Source: Flavimobilis massiliensis (GTDB lineage Bacteria > Actinomycetota > Actinomycetes > Actinomycetales > Cellulomonadaceae). Taken from it: a DNA stretch of 64,000 bases. Both the position numbers and the translations under genes were made by a program. The notes under the pieces were generated by a model that was given only the letters and a program-made list of their open reading frames with translations, was not told where the DNA came from and made no database searches. Shown piece after piece: positions 44,287 to 53,198 of the stretch. Position 1 is the first letter of the stretch; the number at the start of each line of letters is the position of its first letter. The stretch lies in NCBI RefSeq assembly GCF_900240335.1, contig NZ_LT964979.1, positions 2,666,001-2,730,000 of the forward strand, given 5' to 3'.

Positions 44287-44886
44287 ATGACCGACGGACC
44301 CTGGGCGATCATCGGGCTGGGCAACCCCGGCCCGAAGTACGCGGGCAACCGCCACAACGCCGGGCAGATGGTGCTCGACGAGCTCGCCGCGCGCTGCGGC
44401 GTGCGGTTCGCGACGCACCGCTCGCAGACGGTCGCGGCCGAGGCACGGCTCGGGCTCGGCCCAGGTGGCGTCCCCGGGCCGCGCGTCGTCCTCGCGAAGC
44501 CGCAGTCGTACATGAACACGTCGGGCGGACCCGTCAAGGCCCTCGCCGGTTACTTCGGCGTGCCGCCCGAGCGGCTCGTCGTCGTCCACGACGAGCTCGA
44601 CATCCCCTTCGGCGACGTACGGCTCAAGCTCGGCGGCGGCGAGGGCGGCCACAACGGGCTGCGCGACATCACGCGCGCCCTCGGCACGAAGGACTACCTG
44701 CGGGTGCGCGTCGGCGTCGGGAGGCCTCCGGGGCGTATGGACACGGCCGACTACGTCCTCAGGGACTTTGGGTCGACCGAGCGCAAGGAGCTGCCGTTCC
44801 TCCTCGACGCCGCGGCGGACGCGGCCGAGATGCTCGTCACCCAGGGGTTGCTCGCGGCCCAGGGGAAGTTCCACGCGCCTGCGTGA
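44287..44886 (+). CDS. pth: Peptidyl-tRNA hydrolase
   Basis: A 199-residue Pth1-type hydrolase that frees tRNA from peptidyl-tRNA. Motifs: IIGLGNPGPKYAGNRHNAGQM (quoted core GLGNPGPKYAGNRHNAG, with the catalytic His), KPQSYMNTSGGPV, VVHDELDIPFGDVRLK (catalytic Asp) and GGGEGGHNGLRDI, all in order; length is typical. GAGGAGGACTCCC precedes the ATG. Confidence 0.96.
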   Translation: MTDGPWAIIGLGNPGPKYAGNRHNAGQMVLDELAARCGVRFATHRSQTVAAEARLGLGPGGVPGPRVVLAKPQSYMNTSGGPVKALAGYFGVPPERLVVVHDELDIPFGDVRLKLGGGEGGHNGLRDITRALGTKDYLRVRVGVGRPPGRMDTADYVLRDFGSTERKELPFLLDAAADAAEMLVTQGLLAAQGKFHAPA

Positions 44887-45063
44887 GCGCACGGAGTCGC
44901 GTGACGGCGTCCGCGGGGTGAGCAGCCACCACCACGGGGTGGACCTCGGGTGACGTCCGCCTGCTTCGGTCGTGTCACGTCCCTGGGCGCAGCATGCTGG
45001 GTTCGGGCCTGCGTCAGCGGGTCCGGCGCTGCGGGCAGCGTCTGACACCCGGGGGGTCGGGAC

Positions 45064-46248
45064 GTGGGGCACGAGCGTGCTGGACTGAGCATCGCCATGG
45101 TCGGGACGCGCGGCGCGCCCGCACGGTACGGCGGGTTCGAGACCGCGGTCGAGGAGATCGGGACGCGCCTCGCGGCGCGAGGGCACGATGTCCGTGTCTA
45201 CTGCCGGCGGGGCAACGGCGGCGACGCGGGTGACCTTGACGCGTTCGGCGGCATGTCGCTCGTCCATCTGCCGGCGCTGCGCCGTCGCAGCCTCGAGACC
45301 CTCAGCCACACGGCGCTCTCCGCGGCGCACCTCGTCGCGCGCCGCACGGACGTGGCCTTCGTCTTCAACGCTGCCAACGCGCCGTTCCTGCCCCTGCTTC
45401 GTGTCCGGGGCATCCCCGTCGCGACGCACGTCGACGGCCTCGAGTGGCGCCGAGCCAAGTGGTCCGGGACCGGCCGCCGCTACTACCGCTGGGCCGAGCA
45501 GGTCGCCGTGCGATGGTCCGACGCGCTCGTTGCGGACGCGCAGGGCATCGCCGACTACTACCGGGACGAGTTCGCTGCCGAGACGCAGCTCATCGCGTAC
45601 GGCGCCCCGCACGTCGAGGCGAAGCTCGCGCGGCTCGCCGACGTCGGGCTCTCTCCCGACGGCTACCACCTCGTCGTCGCGCGCTTCGAGCCCGAGAACC
45701 ACGTCGAGCTCGCGGTCGAGGGCTACGTGCGGTCGGGAGCCCGACGCCCGCTCGTCGTCGTGGGCTCGGCGCCGTACGACGACACGTACACGCGCCGCGT
45801 CACGGCGGCCGCGGCCGACGACCCGCGCGTCCGGTTCCTCGGCGGAGTGTGGGACGCGGAGCTGCTCGACGCGCTCTACGCGGGCGCGACGACGTACGTC
45901 CACGGCCACTCGGTCGGTGGCACGAACCCGTCGCTGCTGCGTGCGATCGGCGCGGGCACCGCGACGCTCGCGTTCGACGTCGTCTTCAACCGGGAGGTCC
46001 TGCGCGACGCCGGTCGATTCTTCGGCGACGCGGCGGCGCTCGCGGCACTGCTCGAGGGTGCGGAGGCTGACGCCGCGGACGTCGCGGCCCGTGGCCGCGC
46101 GCTCGCGGAGCGCTCGCGCGACTACGACTGGGACGACGTCGCGTCGCGGTACGAGCACCTCGCGACGTGCCTCGTCGAGGGACGGGTTCCCGGGCCGCAG
46201 CGTGCCCGCAGGCTCGCCGCACCGCAGTGGGCGGTGGGCACACCGTGA
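45064..46248 (+). CDS. Glycosyltransferase, DUF1972/GT4-type (rhamnosyltransferase-like)
   Basis: A 394-residue GT-B glycosyltransferase. The N-terminus SIAMVGTRGAPARYGGFETA is the DUF1972 signature found in rhamnosyltransferases of capsule loci; HVDGLEWRRAKWSG and ADAQGIADYY follow. The C-terminal nucleotide-sugar domain shows VVVGSAPYDDTYTRR, RVRFLGGVWDAELLDALY and HGHSVGGTNPSLLRAIGAG, the donor-binding loop. It begins the surface-polysaccharide locus and overlaps the next gene as GTGA. Acceptor and donor cannot be assigned. Confidence 0.85.
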   Translation: MGHERAGLSIAMVGTRGAPARYGGFETAVEEIGTRLAARGHDVRVYCRRGNGGDAGDLDAFGGMSLVHLPALRRRSLETLSHTALSAAHLVARRTDVAFVFNAANAPFLPLLRVRGIPVATHVDGLEWRRAKWSGTGRRYYRWAEQVAVRWSDALVADAQGIADYYRDEFAAETQLIAYGAPHVEAKLARLADVGLSPDGYHLVVARFEPENHVELAVEGYVRSGARRPLVVVGSAPYDDTYTRRVTAAAADDPRVRFLGGVWDAELLDALYAGATTYVHGHSVGGTNPSLLRAIGAGTATLAFDVVFNREVLRDAGRFFGDAAALAALLEGAEADAADVAARGRALAERSRDYDWDDVASRYEHLATCLVEGRVPGPQRARRLAAPQWAVGTP

Positions 46249-47033
46249 CGGGACGCAGGGCGACCTCGACGACGGCCAGCGCCGCGCGCACCGCCCCGGC
46301 GCGGCGGACGTTCCGCGGGGCGTACCGCGAACTCGCCGCCGCGCAGAAGGGCGTTGCGCGCTCGGCGCCCGCCTACTCGCGCTACGTCAACCGTCGGCTC
46401 GGCAGGGTTCTCGCGGCGTGGGCCGCGAGCGTCCGGCTCACGCCCAACCAGGTGACGGGCGTGAGTGCTCTCTTCACGTTCGCGGGGATCGCCCTGCTCG
46501 CGCTCGGGTCACCGTCGTGGGCGCTCGGCGTCGCGGTGTGCCTGTGCCTCGTGCTCGGCTACGCGTTCGACTCGGCTGACGGGCAGGTCGCGCGGCTCAC
46601 CGGGACGGGCAGCGCCGCAGGGGAGTGGCTCGACCACGTCGTCGACGCGACGAAGATCTCGGCGCTCCCGCTCGCACTCGTCGTCGGTCTCTACCGCACC
46701 GAGGCGGTGCCCGACGCCTGGCTGCTCGTGCCGATCGCCCATGCAGTGGTCGGCGCGGTCCTCTTCTTCGCGATGATCCTCACCGAGCAGCTGCGCCGCG
46801 CGGTCGGCGTGAGGTCGCAGGCGGCCGCGGGAGGGACCGGCCCCGACCTGCGGGCGCTCCTCGTCGTCCCGACCGACTACGGCGTGCTGTGCCTCGCGTT
46901 CGTCATGCTTGGCTCGTTGCCGTGGTTCCTCGGCGTCTACACGGTGATCGTCGTGGCGACGGCCTTCTTCACCGCGGCAGCGTGCGTGAAGTGGTATCGG
47001 GACGTCCGAGGGCTCGGCGCTCCCCAGGACTGA
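46245..47033 (+). CDS. CDP-alcohol phosphatidyltransferase family protein
   Basis: A 262-residue membrane enzyme with the family signature DSADGQVARLTGTGSAAG followed by EWLDHVVD (about residues 107-132), i.e. D-x2-DG-x2-AR-x8-G-x3-D-x3-D, and five to six helices. Such enzymes transfer a phosphoalcohol from CDP-alcohol to a lipid or sugar acceptor. Translational coupling with the DUF1972 glycosyltransferase suggests a phospholipid-type acceptor or a phosphoalcohol decoration for the surface glycan rather than bulk phospholipid synthesis; that is inference. Followed by a strong terminator. Confidence 0.88.
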   Translation: MTGRRATSTTASAARTAPARRTFRGAYRELAAAQKGVARSAPAYSRYVNRRLGRVLAAWAASVRLTPNQVTGVSALFTFAGIALLALGSPSWALGVAVCLCLVLGYAFDSADGQVARLTGTGSAAGEWLDHVVDATKISALPLALVVGLYRTEAVPDAWLLVPIAHAVVGAVLFFAMILTEQLRRAVGVRSQAAAGGTGPDLRALLVVPTDYGVLCLAFVMLGSLPWFLGVYTVIVVATAFFTAAACVKWYRDVRGLGAPQD

Positions 47034-47051
47034 GACGCCTGCGCGTGCTCG

Positions 47052-47091
47052 ACAGCGTGCCGTGACCCCACCCAGGGTCACGGCACGCTGT
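47052..47091. terminator. Hairpin terminator
   Basis: ACAGCGTGCCGTGACCC (47052-47068) pairs with GGGTCACGGCACGCTGT (47075-47091) around a 6-nt loop, followed by TCGTCG. Ends the two-gene glycosyltransferase / CDP-alcohol unit. Confidence 0.75.
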
Positions 47092-47519
47092 TCGTCGTCC
47101 GGTCGCTGCGCTGTCGCGGCGCTGTCGAAACGTCCGCTCTGCGACGTGGTACGTCCCACTGGCTGGACGGCTGCCGTGGCGTGACATTCCTCACCAGAAC
47201 GCGCCGGAGAGCCCTCGAGGGTGATCCATAGCAGTCAGTGGGGTGAGGTGCGGAGTGAGGACCGGGTGATCTTTGCAGGTCGCGGTGTTGCCGCCGTCCA
47301 AACGTCTCCATAGTCACGGTTTTCGCTGCTTGGCAACCCCCCCTTCCGCAGCCGAGGAGACCGCCATCACAACCGGTCGTAGGTCACAGATTTCCAACTC
47401 TCGCCCTTCCTAGTCTCAATTTCGCCCAGGCAACCACCGATATCCATGACAGGCGCACCCCGGTGCGTCGCGGACACAGCATCCGCCGTGGACGGGGTGG
47501 GGCCGATGACCCCGAGCGA
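47092..47519. other. Gene-free region upstream of the beta-helix protein
   Basis: About 430 nt with no convincing gene on either strand and clearly lower G+C than its surroundings, especially 47300-47450. It probably holds the promoter and a long leader of the next gene; TAGTCT at 47412-47417 could be a -10 element. GAGGAGACCGCC at 47356-47367 looks like a ribosome-binding site but is followed by ATC, not a start. I looked for a c-di-AMP or c-di-GMP riboswitch and could not support one. Confidence 0.4.
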
Positions 47520-49061
47520 ATGAGACCGAACGTGAACAGCTTCAGCCAGCTGCGCCGACGAGGCGCTGCCGCACTCCTTGCGGCCGTGCTCGCGGTGCCG
47601 ATGGTCGCGGTGACGACCGCGAGCGCCGCAGGGACGACGATGTCCGTCGCGGCAGCGACCTCCGCGGTGAAGAACGCGACCGACGCGGACCAGCGCGCCG
47701 CAGCGAGCGTCAAGCGCGCCGAGAAGTCCAAGAAGAGTGCGGCCGCCAAGGTCACCGCGAAGCGCAAGGCAGCGAAGAAGGCTGCAGCCAAGCGCGCCAC
47801 CGCCGCCAAGAACTACACGATCGCCAAGAAGAAGTACGTCGCCGCCAAGAAGAACGCCTCCCGTCGCGGGGTCGGCGGTGCGAGCATCTCGCGGGCCAAG
47901 CTCACGAAGACCTCGAAGGCGCTGAAGTCCGCGACCGCCGAGTCGCGCCGCGCGGAGAAGGCCAGGTCGAAAGCACTGTCCGAGTACACGCGCGCGAAGA
48001 CCAGGGTGGCCGACGCGCTCGCTGCCAAGACCAAGACGGCCAAGGCACTGACGAAGGCCAAGAACGACCTCGCCGCCGCGATGCGACGCCCGAAGCCCAC
48101 GTCGACGCCTACTGCCGCGCCGAAGCCCACGTCGACGCCTACTGCCGCGCCGAAGCCCACGTCCACGCCTACTGCCGCGCCGGAGCCCACGCCGACGCCT
48201 ACTGCGGCGCCGAAGCCCACGTCCACGCCTACTGCCGCGCCGAAGCCCACGTCCACGCCCGCGCCTACTGCCGCGCCGAAGCCGACGACCCCGCCGTCAA
48301 CTCCCACCGCTGTCGTGCCGACTCGCACCGCCTACACCGGCCCCATGACGATCTGGACGGCCGGCACAGTCATCGAGAACAAGGTCATCACCGGTGAGCT
48401 GAAGATCCGCGCGAACAATGTGACGATCCGGAACTCCCTGTTCGTCGGAACCACGACCGCACCGACCCGCAACTACTTCATGCTGTGGAACACCGAAGGA
48501 AACACTGGCCTCAAGGTTGTTGACTCTGAGATGCGCCCGACGATCGCGTCGTCGTGGATGAACGGTGTCATCGGCGCAGGCTTCACCCTCGAGCGCGTGA
48601 AGATCACGAACGTCATCGATCAGGTGACCATCAAGGGCGACGACGTGACGATCAAGGACTCGGTCTTCGAGGGCAACCTCTACTACAAGAACGACCCGAA
48701 CCACGGTGGCCAGGAGTCGCACGCGGACAACGTCCAGATCCAGTCGGGCAAGCGGATCTCGATCACCGGCTCGACGATGCGCTCCGCGAACAACGCCACC
48801 GTCCAGGTGACGCAGGCGCTCGGCGCAGTGGCTGACCTCAACATCTCGCGCAACTTCCTCGACCACGGTGGGTGCACGATCAACATCACCGAAGGATCCA
48901 AGGGCTATGGTCCGCTCGCCGGGGTGAAGATCACCGACAACGAGTTCGGGACGAACCAGCGCATCGCGTCGTGCGCGGTCATCCGCCCGAAGACGACGGT
49001 CATCACCGCGACGGGGAATACGTTCACCGACGGCCGGGCGTTCGCCATCAAGAACGGCTGA
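47520..49061 (+). CDS. Secreted protein: Lys/Ala-rich coil, Pro/Thr repeats, right-handed beta-helix
   Basis: A 513-residue exported protein. Signal peptide at about residues 8-36 (RRRGAAALLAAVLAVPMVAVTTASA), then a Lys/Ala-rich helical region (about 40-190, AKRKAAKKAAAKRATAAKN), a Pro/Thr linker of six 10-residue units (KPTSTPTAAP, about 192-260), and a C-terminal domain with periodic NNVTIRNSLF, DDVTIKDSVFEGN, RISITGSTM, LNISRNFLD and GVKITDNEFG turns, a parallel beta-helix as in pectate-lyase-like folds. The basic coil could bind wall polymers or the glycan; catalysis is unproven. ATG 47520 preferred, GTG 47532 possible. The stop overlaps the convergent glycosyltransferase by 14 bp. Confidence 0.8.
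   Translation: MRPNVNSFSQLRRRGAAALLAAVLAVPMVAVTTASAAGTTMSVAAATSAVKNATDADQRAAASVKRAEKSKKSAAAKVTAKRKAAKKAAAKRATAAKNYTIAKKKYVAAKKNASRRGVGGASISRAKLTKTSKALKSATAESRRAEKARSKALSEYTRAKTRVADALAAKTKTAKALTKAKNDLAAAMRRPKPTSTPTAAPKPTSTPTAAPKPTSTPTAAPEPTPTPTAAPKPTSTPTAAPKPTSTPAPTAAPKPTTPPSTPTAVVPTRTAYTGPMTIWTAGTVIENKVITGELKIRANNVTIRNSLFVGTTTAPTRNYFMLWNTEGNTGLKVVDSEMRPTIASSWMNGVIGAGFTLERVKITNVIDQVTIKGDDVTIKDSVFEGNLYYKNDPNHGGQESHADNVQIQSGKRISITGSTMRSANNATVQVTQALGAVADLNISRNFLDHGGCTINITEGSKGYGPLAGVKITDNEFGTNQRIASCAVIRPKTTVITATGNTFTDGRAFAIKNG
48091..48276. repeat. 30-bp coding tandem repeat (six units)
   Basis: The unit AAGCCCACGTCGACGCCTAC plus TGCCGCGCCG is repeated about six times with few mismatches and encodes KPTSTPTAAP. 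One unit reads EPTPTPTAAP and the last is expanded (TPAPTAAP). Confidence 0.8.
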
Positions 49062-51411
49062 CGCGCGCCCTCGACCTGCTCCGAGCGTCGAAGCTCGCGG
49101 CACCTGCCACGGCCCCGTCCGTGGCAGGTGCCGTCGTGCTGAGCGGGTTCTCGTCGCGTCGGTAGGCCTCGTGATGCACGCCCCACGCGCCGGCGACGAG
49201 ACCTGCGCCGCGCGCCAGGTCGCGGCGCGCTTGCACGTCCTTCGTGTCCCTCCCCCGTGCTGCCACGAGCCTGAGCGCGCCGCGCACCGTGACCATGGCT
49301 CCGCGGCCCGCTGAGGCAGCGCGGACGCGCGTGCGGGCCACAGCCCCGTTCGCGAGCTGGACCTCGACGTCGACAGAGGTCGCGGCGTGGCTACGGACCC
49401 GCGCGAGCAGCCAGCGGCGTTCAGACCGTTCCGCAGGGACACGGTCGATGACGACGGACTCCGCGCACGCGACGAGGGACCCGCCCGACGACGTGACCTC
49501 ACGGGTGAAGAGCGTGTCCTCGCCGCCTCGGAGACCGCGGTCCGCCCGGAAGGTGAGGCCGAGCGACCGCACGCCGGCAACATCGACGAGGAGATTGCCC
49601 GTCGGTGCGCTCCGGCGCGGCGTCCCGGTCGGGAGCACGGGGCGTCGGAAGAACGCCCCGGCCTCGGTCCACGGGTCCGGGTCGACCTCCCACCTCGCGA
49701 CGATCGCGCCTGAGACGAGCGTCGCCCCGGTCCGCGCCCACGTGGCGACGAGCGGTTCGAGCCAGGTCTCGCCCGGCTCGTCGTCGTCGTCGAGGAAGAC
49801 GAGCAGGTCGGTCGTCACCTCGGCGAGCGCACGTGCACGCGCCGCGCCGATCCCGGGCCGCGGCTCGTGCACGTAACGCACGTGGGGACCGCCGGCCCTG
49901 CGCGACGCCGCCGCGAGCGCGGCGACCGTCGCGTCGGCACCGCCCGCAGGGTCGTTGTCGACGACGAGAACCTCGGTGCGTGGCAGGAAGTCGGGGAGCG
50001 CGCGCACGTGCGCGGTCACCGCAGCGAGTGATCGGCGGAGCTCGGCGTCTCGCCGGTAGGTGAGGATGACGACAGTGAGCGTCGCGTGCGAACCTCGCCG
50101 GACGTGCGGTGCTGCGTGCGGGTCGGTGACGTTCGCGGACCGCGGCACGGCGTCCAGGTCTCCGGGGCCGGACTGCCTGTCGGCAGCGGGGAGGTCCGGC
50201 GGCAGCACCTCGGCCCGGACTGCAGGGTCGGCCGCCCGCCCCGTGAGTGCTGCGGAGCCGTCGGCCGGGTTCAGTCCTGAGGCCAAGGTGGCGAGGGACT
50301 CTCGGACGGTCGCGCGGTAGCGTTCGACACCGAAGCGGCGGACTGCCTCCGCACGGCCAGTCGTGGCGATTCGGGCGGCGTGCTCGGGGTCGTCGAGCAG
50401 TGTCGCGACGGCCTGTGCGAGCGCGCGTGCCTCGCCTGGCGGGACGAGCAGCCCGGTGCGTCCTGGCGTGACGATCTCCGTGAGGCCCTGCGTCGCGCTC
50501 GCGACGAGCGGACGCCCCGCGAGGAGCGCCTCCACGGCGGTGTTGCCGAACGGCTCCTGTCGTGAGGGCACGAGCACGATATCGGCGTCGTCGAGCGTCG
50601 GACGGGTCGGAGACACGTAACCGAGCAGGCGGACCGCTCCCGCGAGGTCCGGCTGCGCGGCCCGAGCGCGGAGCTCTGCCTCGAACGGTTCGTAGCCGCG
50701 GAACGGCGTGCCGCAGACGTCGAGCGTCACGTCGCGTCCCTCCGCCCTCAGCAGGGCGACCGCTTCGAGCGCGACGTCGACACCCTTCCGGGGGGAGATG
50801 CGCGCAACGAGCGCGAGACGAGCGGGATCGCCCGCCCGTCGTGCGCGCAGCGGGGCGGGGGGGCCGGCGTCCGGGACCCCGTTGTGGACGACGGTGATGC
50901 GGTTGCCGAGCCGGGTGTCGACCGCCGTGAGCACGTCGGCGGACGCACGCGAGTTGACGAGAAGCGTCGATGCGAGGCGCAGCGGCGCGACTAGCGCGCG
51001 CTGGAGGAGCCGCGGCACCCCGTCCTCCGCCTCGTGGACGTGGCACACCGCCGGGACGCGTGCGAGTCGCGCCGCGACCAGCCACGTGGGGATCGTCACG
51101 GTATTGACGAGCACCACCTCGGGGCGCATCCGACGCAGCGTCGCACGACCCGTGACAGCTGCGCGCAGCGCGATCGCACCGAGGCGGACAAGACCGTGCG
51201 GCGTGAGAGCGGACTTCCTCAGGACGGGTGTCCGGGGATCGACGACGACCGCCGCTCCCACGTCCTCGAGCCGTGAGACGAGAGGTCCCGGGCCGGGCAG
51301 CGTCACCGTCACCGCCCACCCGACCTCACGCACGGCCACGACCGTCTCGAGCAGCTGGAGGTCGCTCCCGTAGACGTCGGCGGACGGGTGGGCGACGAGC
51401 AGGTGCGGCAC
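49048..51411 (-). CDS. Two-domain glycosyltransferase, GT4 fused to GT2
   Basis: A 787-residue protein in one open frame. Residues 1-395 are a GT4-type enzyme: HPSADVYGSDLQLLETVV, VCHVHEAEDGVPRLLQRAL, LALVARISPRKGVDVALEAV and the EPFGNTAVEALLAGRPLVAS donor motif. After an Ala/Pro-rich linker (about 395-460), residues 462-740 are a GT2 enzyme: TVVILTYRRDAELRRSL, VLVVDNDPAGG, YVHEPRPGIGAARARAL and the metal-binding LVFLDDDDEPGETWLEPLV. The GT2 half is clearly related to the free-standing GT2 at 62174-63094 (RYVHEP.PGI, DPW, RYPTGT/RPVLPTGT, TGNLL, FTRE). It may add two successive sugars. GTG 51411 is the start. Confidence 0.88.
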   Translation of the reverse strand: MPHLLVAHPSADVYGSDLQLLETVVAVREVGWAVTVTLPGPGPLVSRLEDVGAAVVVDPRTPVLRKSALTPHGLVRLGAIALRAAVTGRATLRRMRPEVVLVNTVTIPTWLVAARLARVPAVCHVHEAEDGVPRLLQRALVAPLRLASTLLVNSRASADVLTAVDTRLGNRITVVHNGVPDAGPPAPLRARRAGDPARLALVARISPRKGVDVALEAVALLRAEGRDVTLDVCGTPFRGYEPFEAELRARAAQPDLAGAVRLLGYVSPTRPTLDDADIVLVPSRQEPFGNTAVEALLAGRPLVASATQGLTEIVTPGRTGLLVPPGEARALAQAVATLLDDPEHAARIATTGRAEAVRRFGVERYRATVRESLATLASGLNPADGSAALTGRAADPAVRAEVLPPDLPAADRQSGPGDLDAVPRSANVTDPHAAPHVRRGSHATLTVVILTYRRDAELRRSLAAVTAHVRALPDFLPRTEVLVVDNDPAGGADATVAALAAASRRAGGPHVRYVHEPRPGIGAARARALAEVTTDLLVFLDDDDEPGETWLEPLVATWARTGATLVSGAIVARWEVDPDPWTEAGAFFRRPVLPTGTPRRSAPTGNLLVDVAGVRSLGLTFRADRGLRGGEDTLFTREVTSSGGSLVACAESVVIDRVPAERSERRWLLARVRSHAATSVDVEVQLANGAVARTRVRAASAGRGAMVTVRGALRLVAARGRDTKDVQARRDLARGAGLVAGAWGVHHEAYRRDENPLSTTAPATDGAVAGAASFDARSRSRARVSRS

Positions 51412-51564
51412 GGCTGAGCCTCCAGGCGTCGCGGAACGGTCACCTCCACCGTAGGTCCGGGGGTGTGCGGAAGCCGGTGGTCTCACCCAGCCCCCGCCCC
51501 GCACGACGCAAGGATCGCCTGGCACTCACCCCTGATCCCGCAGGTCCGGACCGTGGCACGGTCC

Positions 51565-51570
51565 TAGACT
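51565..51570 (+). promoter_or_regulatory. Candidate -10 element of the flippase gene
   Basis: TAGACT, 40 nt before GTG 51610, in the 198-bp divergent region between the GT4-GT2 gene and the flippase. A good -35 is not visible. Confidence 0.35.
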
Positions 51571-51609
51571 CGCGGCAGGTCGCAGAACGACGCGGGGGAC
51601 GGGGAGCAC

Positions 51610-53061
51610 GTGGAGGAGCTGGGACGTCGCGCCGCGCGCGGTGCAGGGGTGACGGTTGCCGGCCAGGTGGCGCGTGTCGTGGTGCAGATGCTCTCGGTCG
51701 TCGTGCTCGCCCGGCTCCTCACTCCTTCCGACTACGGGGTCATCGCGATGGTGCTCGTCGTCGTCGGGGTTGGGGAGGTCGTGCGCGATCTCGGGCTCTC
51801 AACCGCTGCGGTCCGGACGCGGACCCTCACGGAGGCGCAGCGTTCCAACCTCTTCTGGGCGAACGCGCTCATCGGTGCAGCGCTCATGACCGCGCTGGTC
51901 GTCAGCGCGCCTCTCGTCGGCGCGATTTTCGGCCGGGACGACGTCGTTCCGGTCGCTCGCCTGGTGGCTGTCGTCTTCCTCCTCAACGGGCTCGCGGCGC
52001 AACTGCGGGCGGACCTCCAGCGGCGGCTCCGCTTCGGCTCGCTCGCTGCGGTCGACGTGGGATCCCAGGTCGCGGGCGCGGTCGTCGCGATCGTGCTCGC
52101 GGTCGGGGGCGCAGGCGTCGGGGCGCTGGCCGCGCAGCAGGTCACGCAGTCGTTCGTCGTCCTCGTCGCTTGCGCCGCGCTGTGCCGGTGGGTGCCGTCG
52201 AGGCCTCGCCGCGGCGTGCCTATGGGCGAGCTGTGGCGGTTCGGTGGGAGCCTCGCGGCCTCCCAGATCGCCGTCTACATCGGTAACAACGTCGACGCCC
52301 TCGTCATCGGCACGCGTCTGGGGCCGACCGCGCTCGGTCTGTACGACCGCGCCTACAGGCTCGTCATGACGCCGGTCTCGCAGGTGAGGTCGCCGACGAC
52401 GACGATCGCGCTGCCCGTGCTGTCCCGGCTCGTCGAGGAGCCTGAGCGGCTCCGGCGCTATCTGGTGCGTGCCCAGCTCGCGCTCGCATACCCCGTGATG
52501 ATCGGGGCGGCGATGCTCGTCGGGACGGCTGGCTCGGCGACGGAGGTGCTTCTCGGCGACGGGTGGGACGGTGCTGCTCCGCTCGTCCGGTTCATGGCGA
52601 CGTCGGCGCTCCTGCAGACGCTCGCGTACGTCTGCTACTGGGTCTATCTCGTGTTCGGTCTCTCCTCGTTGCTGCTCCGCTACACGCTCCTCACGGTCGC
52701 GCTCAAGGTCGTGCTCGTCGTTGTGGGCAGCACGTGGGGTGTCGTCGGTGTCGCGGCGGCCTACACCCTCGCGCACACGCTCGAGTGGCCGCTGTCGCTG
52801 GTGTGGCTGTCTCGCCACGCCCCGATCCCAGGGCGGCGGCTCGCGGTCGGGGCGCTGCACATCCTCGGGGTCGGCGCCGTCGTGGCGCTCGGCGCGCACG
52901 TCGGGACGTTGCTCGTCGACGGTCCTGCGTGGCTCGCGCTGCTCGTCGGCCTTGCTGCCGGAACGGTTCTGCTCGTGGCGGCCCTCGTGCTGGCGCCGAT
53001 CCGGCGGGACGCCGCTGACGTCGTCGACGTCGTCCGCGCTGCTCTCGTCCGCCGTCGCTAG
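51610..53061 (+). CDS. wzx: Polysaccharide flippase (Wzx/MATE-like, MOP superfamily)
   Basis: A 483-residue membrane protein with 12-14 hydrophobic segments. Family features are GAGVTVAGQVARVVVQMLSVVVLARLLTPSDYG at the N-terminus (quoted core VVLARLLTPSDYGVIAM), FWANALIGAALM, and FGGSLAASQIAVYIGNNVDALVIG (core FGGSLAASQIAVYI). It should move undecaprenyl-linked repeat units outwards. GGGGAG precedes GTG 51610. Convergent with the Wzz/BY-kinase-like gene. Confidence 0.9.
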   Translation: MEELGRRAARGAGVTVAGQVARVVVQMLSVVVLARLLTPSDYGVIAMVLVVVGVGEVVRDLGLSTAAVRTRTLTEAQRSNLFWANALIGAALMTALVVSAPLVGAIFGRDDVVPVARLVAVVFLLNGLAAQLRADLQRRLRFGSLAAVDVGSQVAGAVVAIVLAVGGAGVGALAAQQVTQSFVVLVACAALCRWVPSRPRRGVPMGELWRFGGSLAASQIAVYIGNNVDALVIGTRLGPTALGLYDRAYRLVMTPVSQVRSPTTTIALPVLSRLVEEPERLRRYLVRAQLALAYPVMIGAAMLVGTAGSATEVLLGDGWDGAAPLVRFMATSALLQTLAYVCYWVYLVFGLSSLLLRYTLLTVALKVVLVVVGSTWGVVGVAAAYTLAHTLEWPLSLVWLSRHAPIPGRRLAVGALHILGVGAVVALGAHVGTLLVDGPAWLALLVGLAAGTVLLVAALVLAPIRRDAADVVDVVRAALVRRR

Positions 53062-53071
53062 GCGACGGCGG

Positions 53072-53198
53072 ACGACGACGCGGGGAGCGCCACGACGACG
53101 CGGGGAGCGCCACGACGACGCGGGGAGCACCACGACGACGCGGGGAGCACCACGACGACGCGGGGAGCACGACGAGGCTGGTGCGACGAGGCTGGTGC
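53072..53198. repeat. Non-coding minisatellite: 20-bp x5 plus 14-bp x2
   Basis: Five tandem copies of ACGACGACGCGGGGAGC(G/A)CC run from 53072 to 53170, then two copies of GACGAGGCTGGTGC (53171-53198). The first two 20-mers carry GCGCC, the later ones GCACC. The block fills the gap between the convergent flippase and kinase-like genes. The rest of 53199-53360 shows no gene. Confidence 0.85.

Noticed and set aside
47092..47519. Riboswitch (c-di-AMP or c-di-GMP type) upstream of the beta-helix protein gene
   Set aside because: The region is A/T-richer and ends in GAGGAGACCGCC, which recalls such leaders, but I could not identify the conserved core elements in order.
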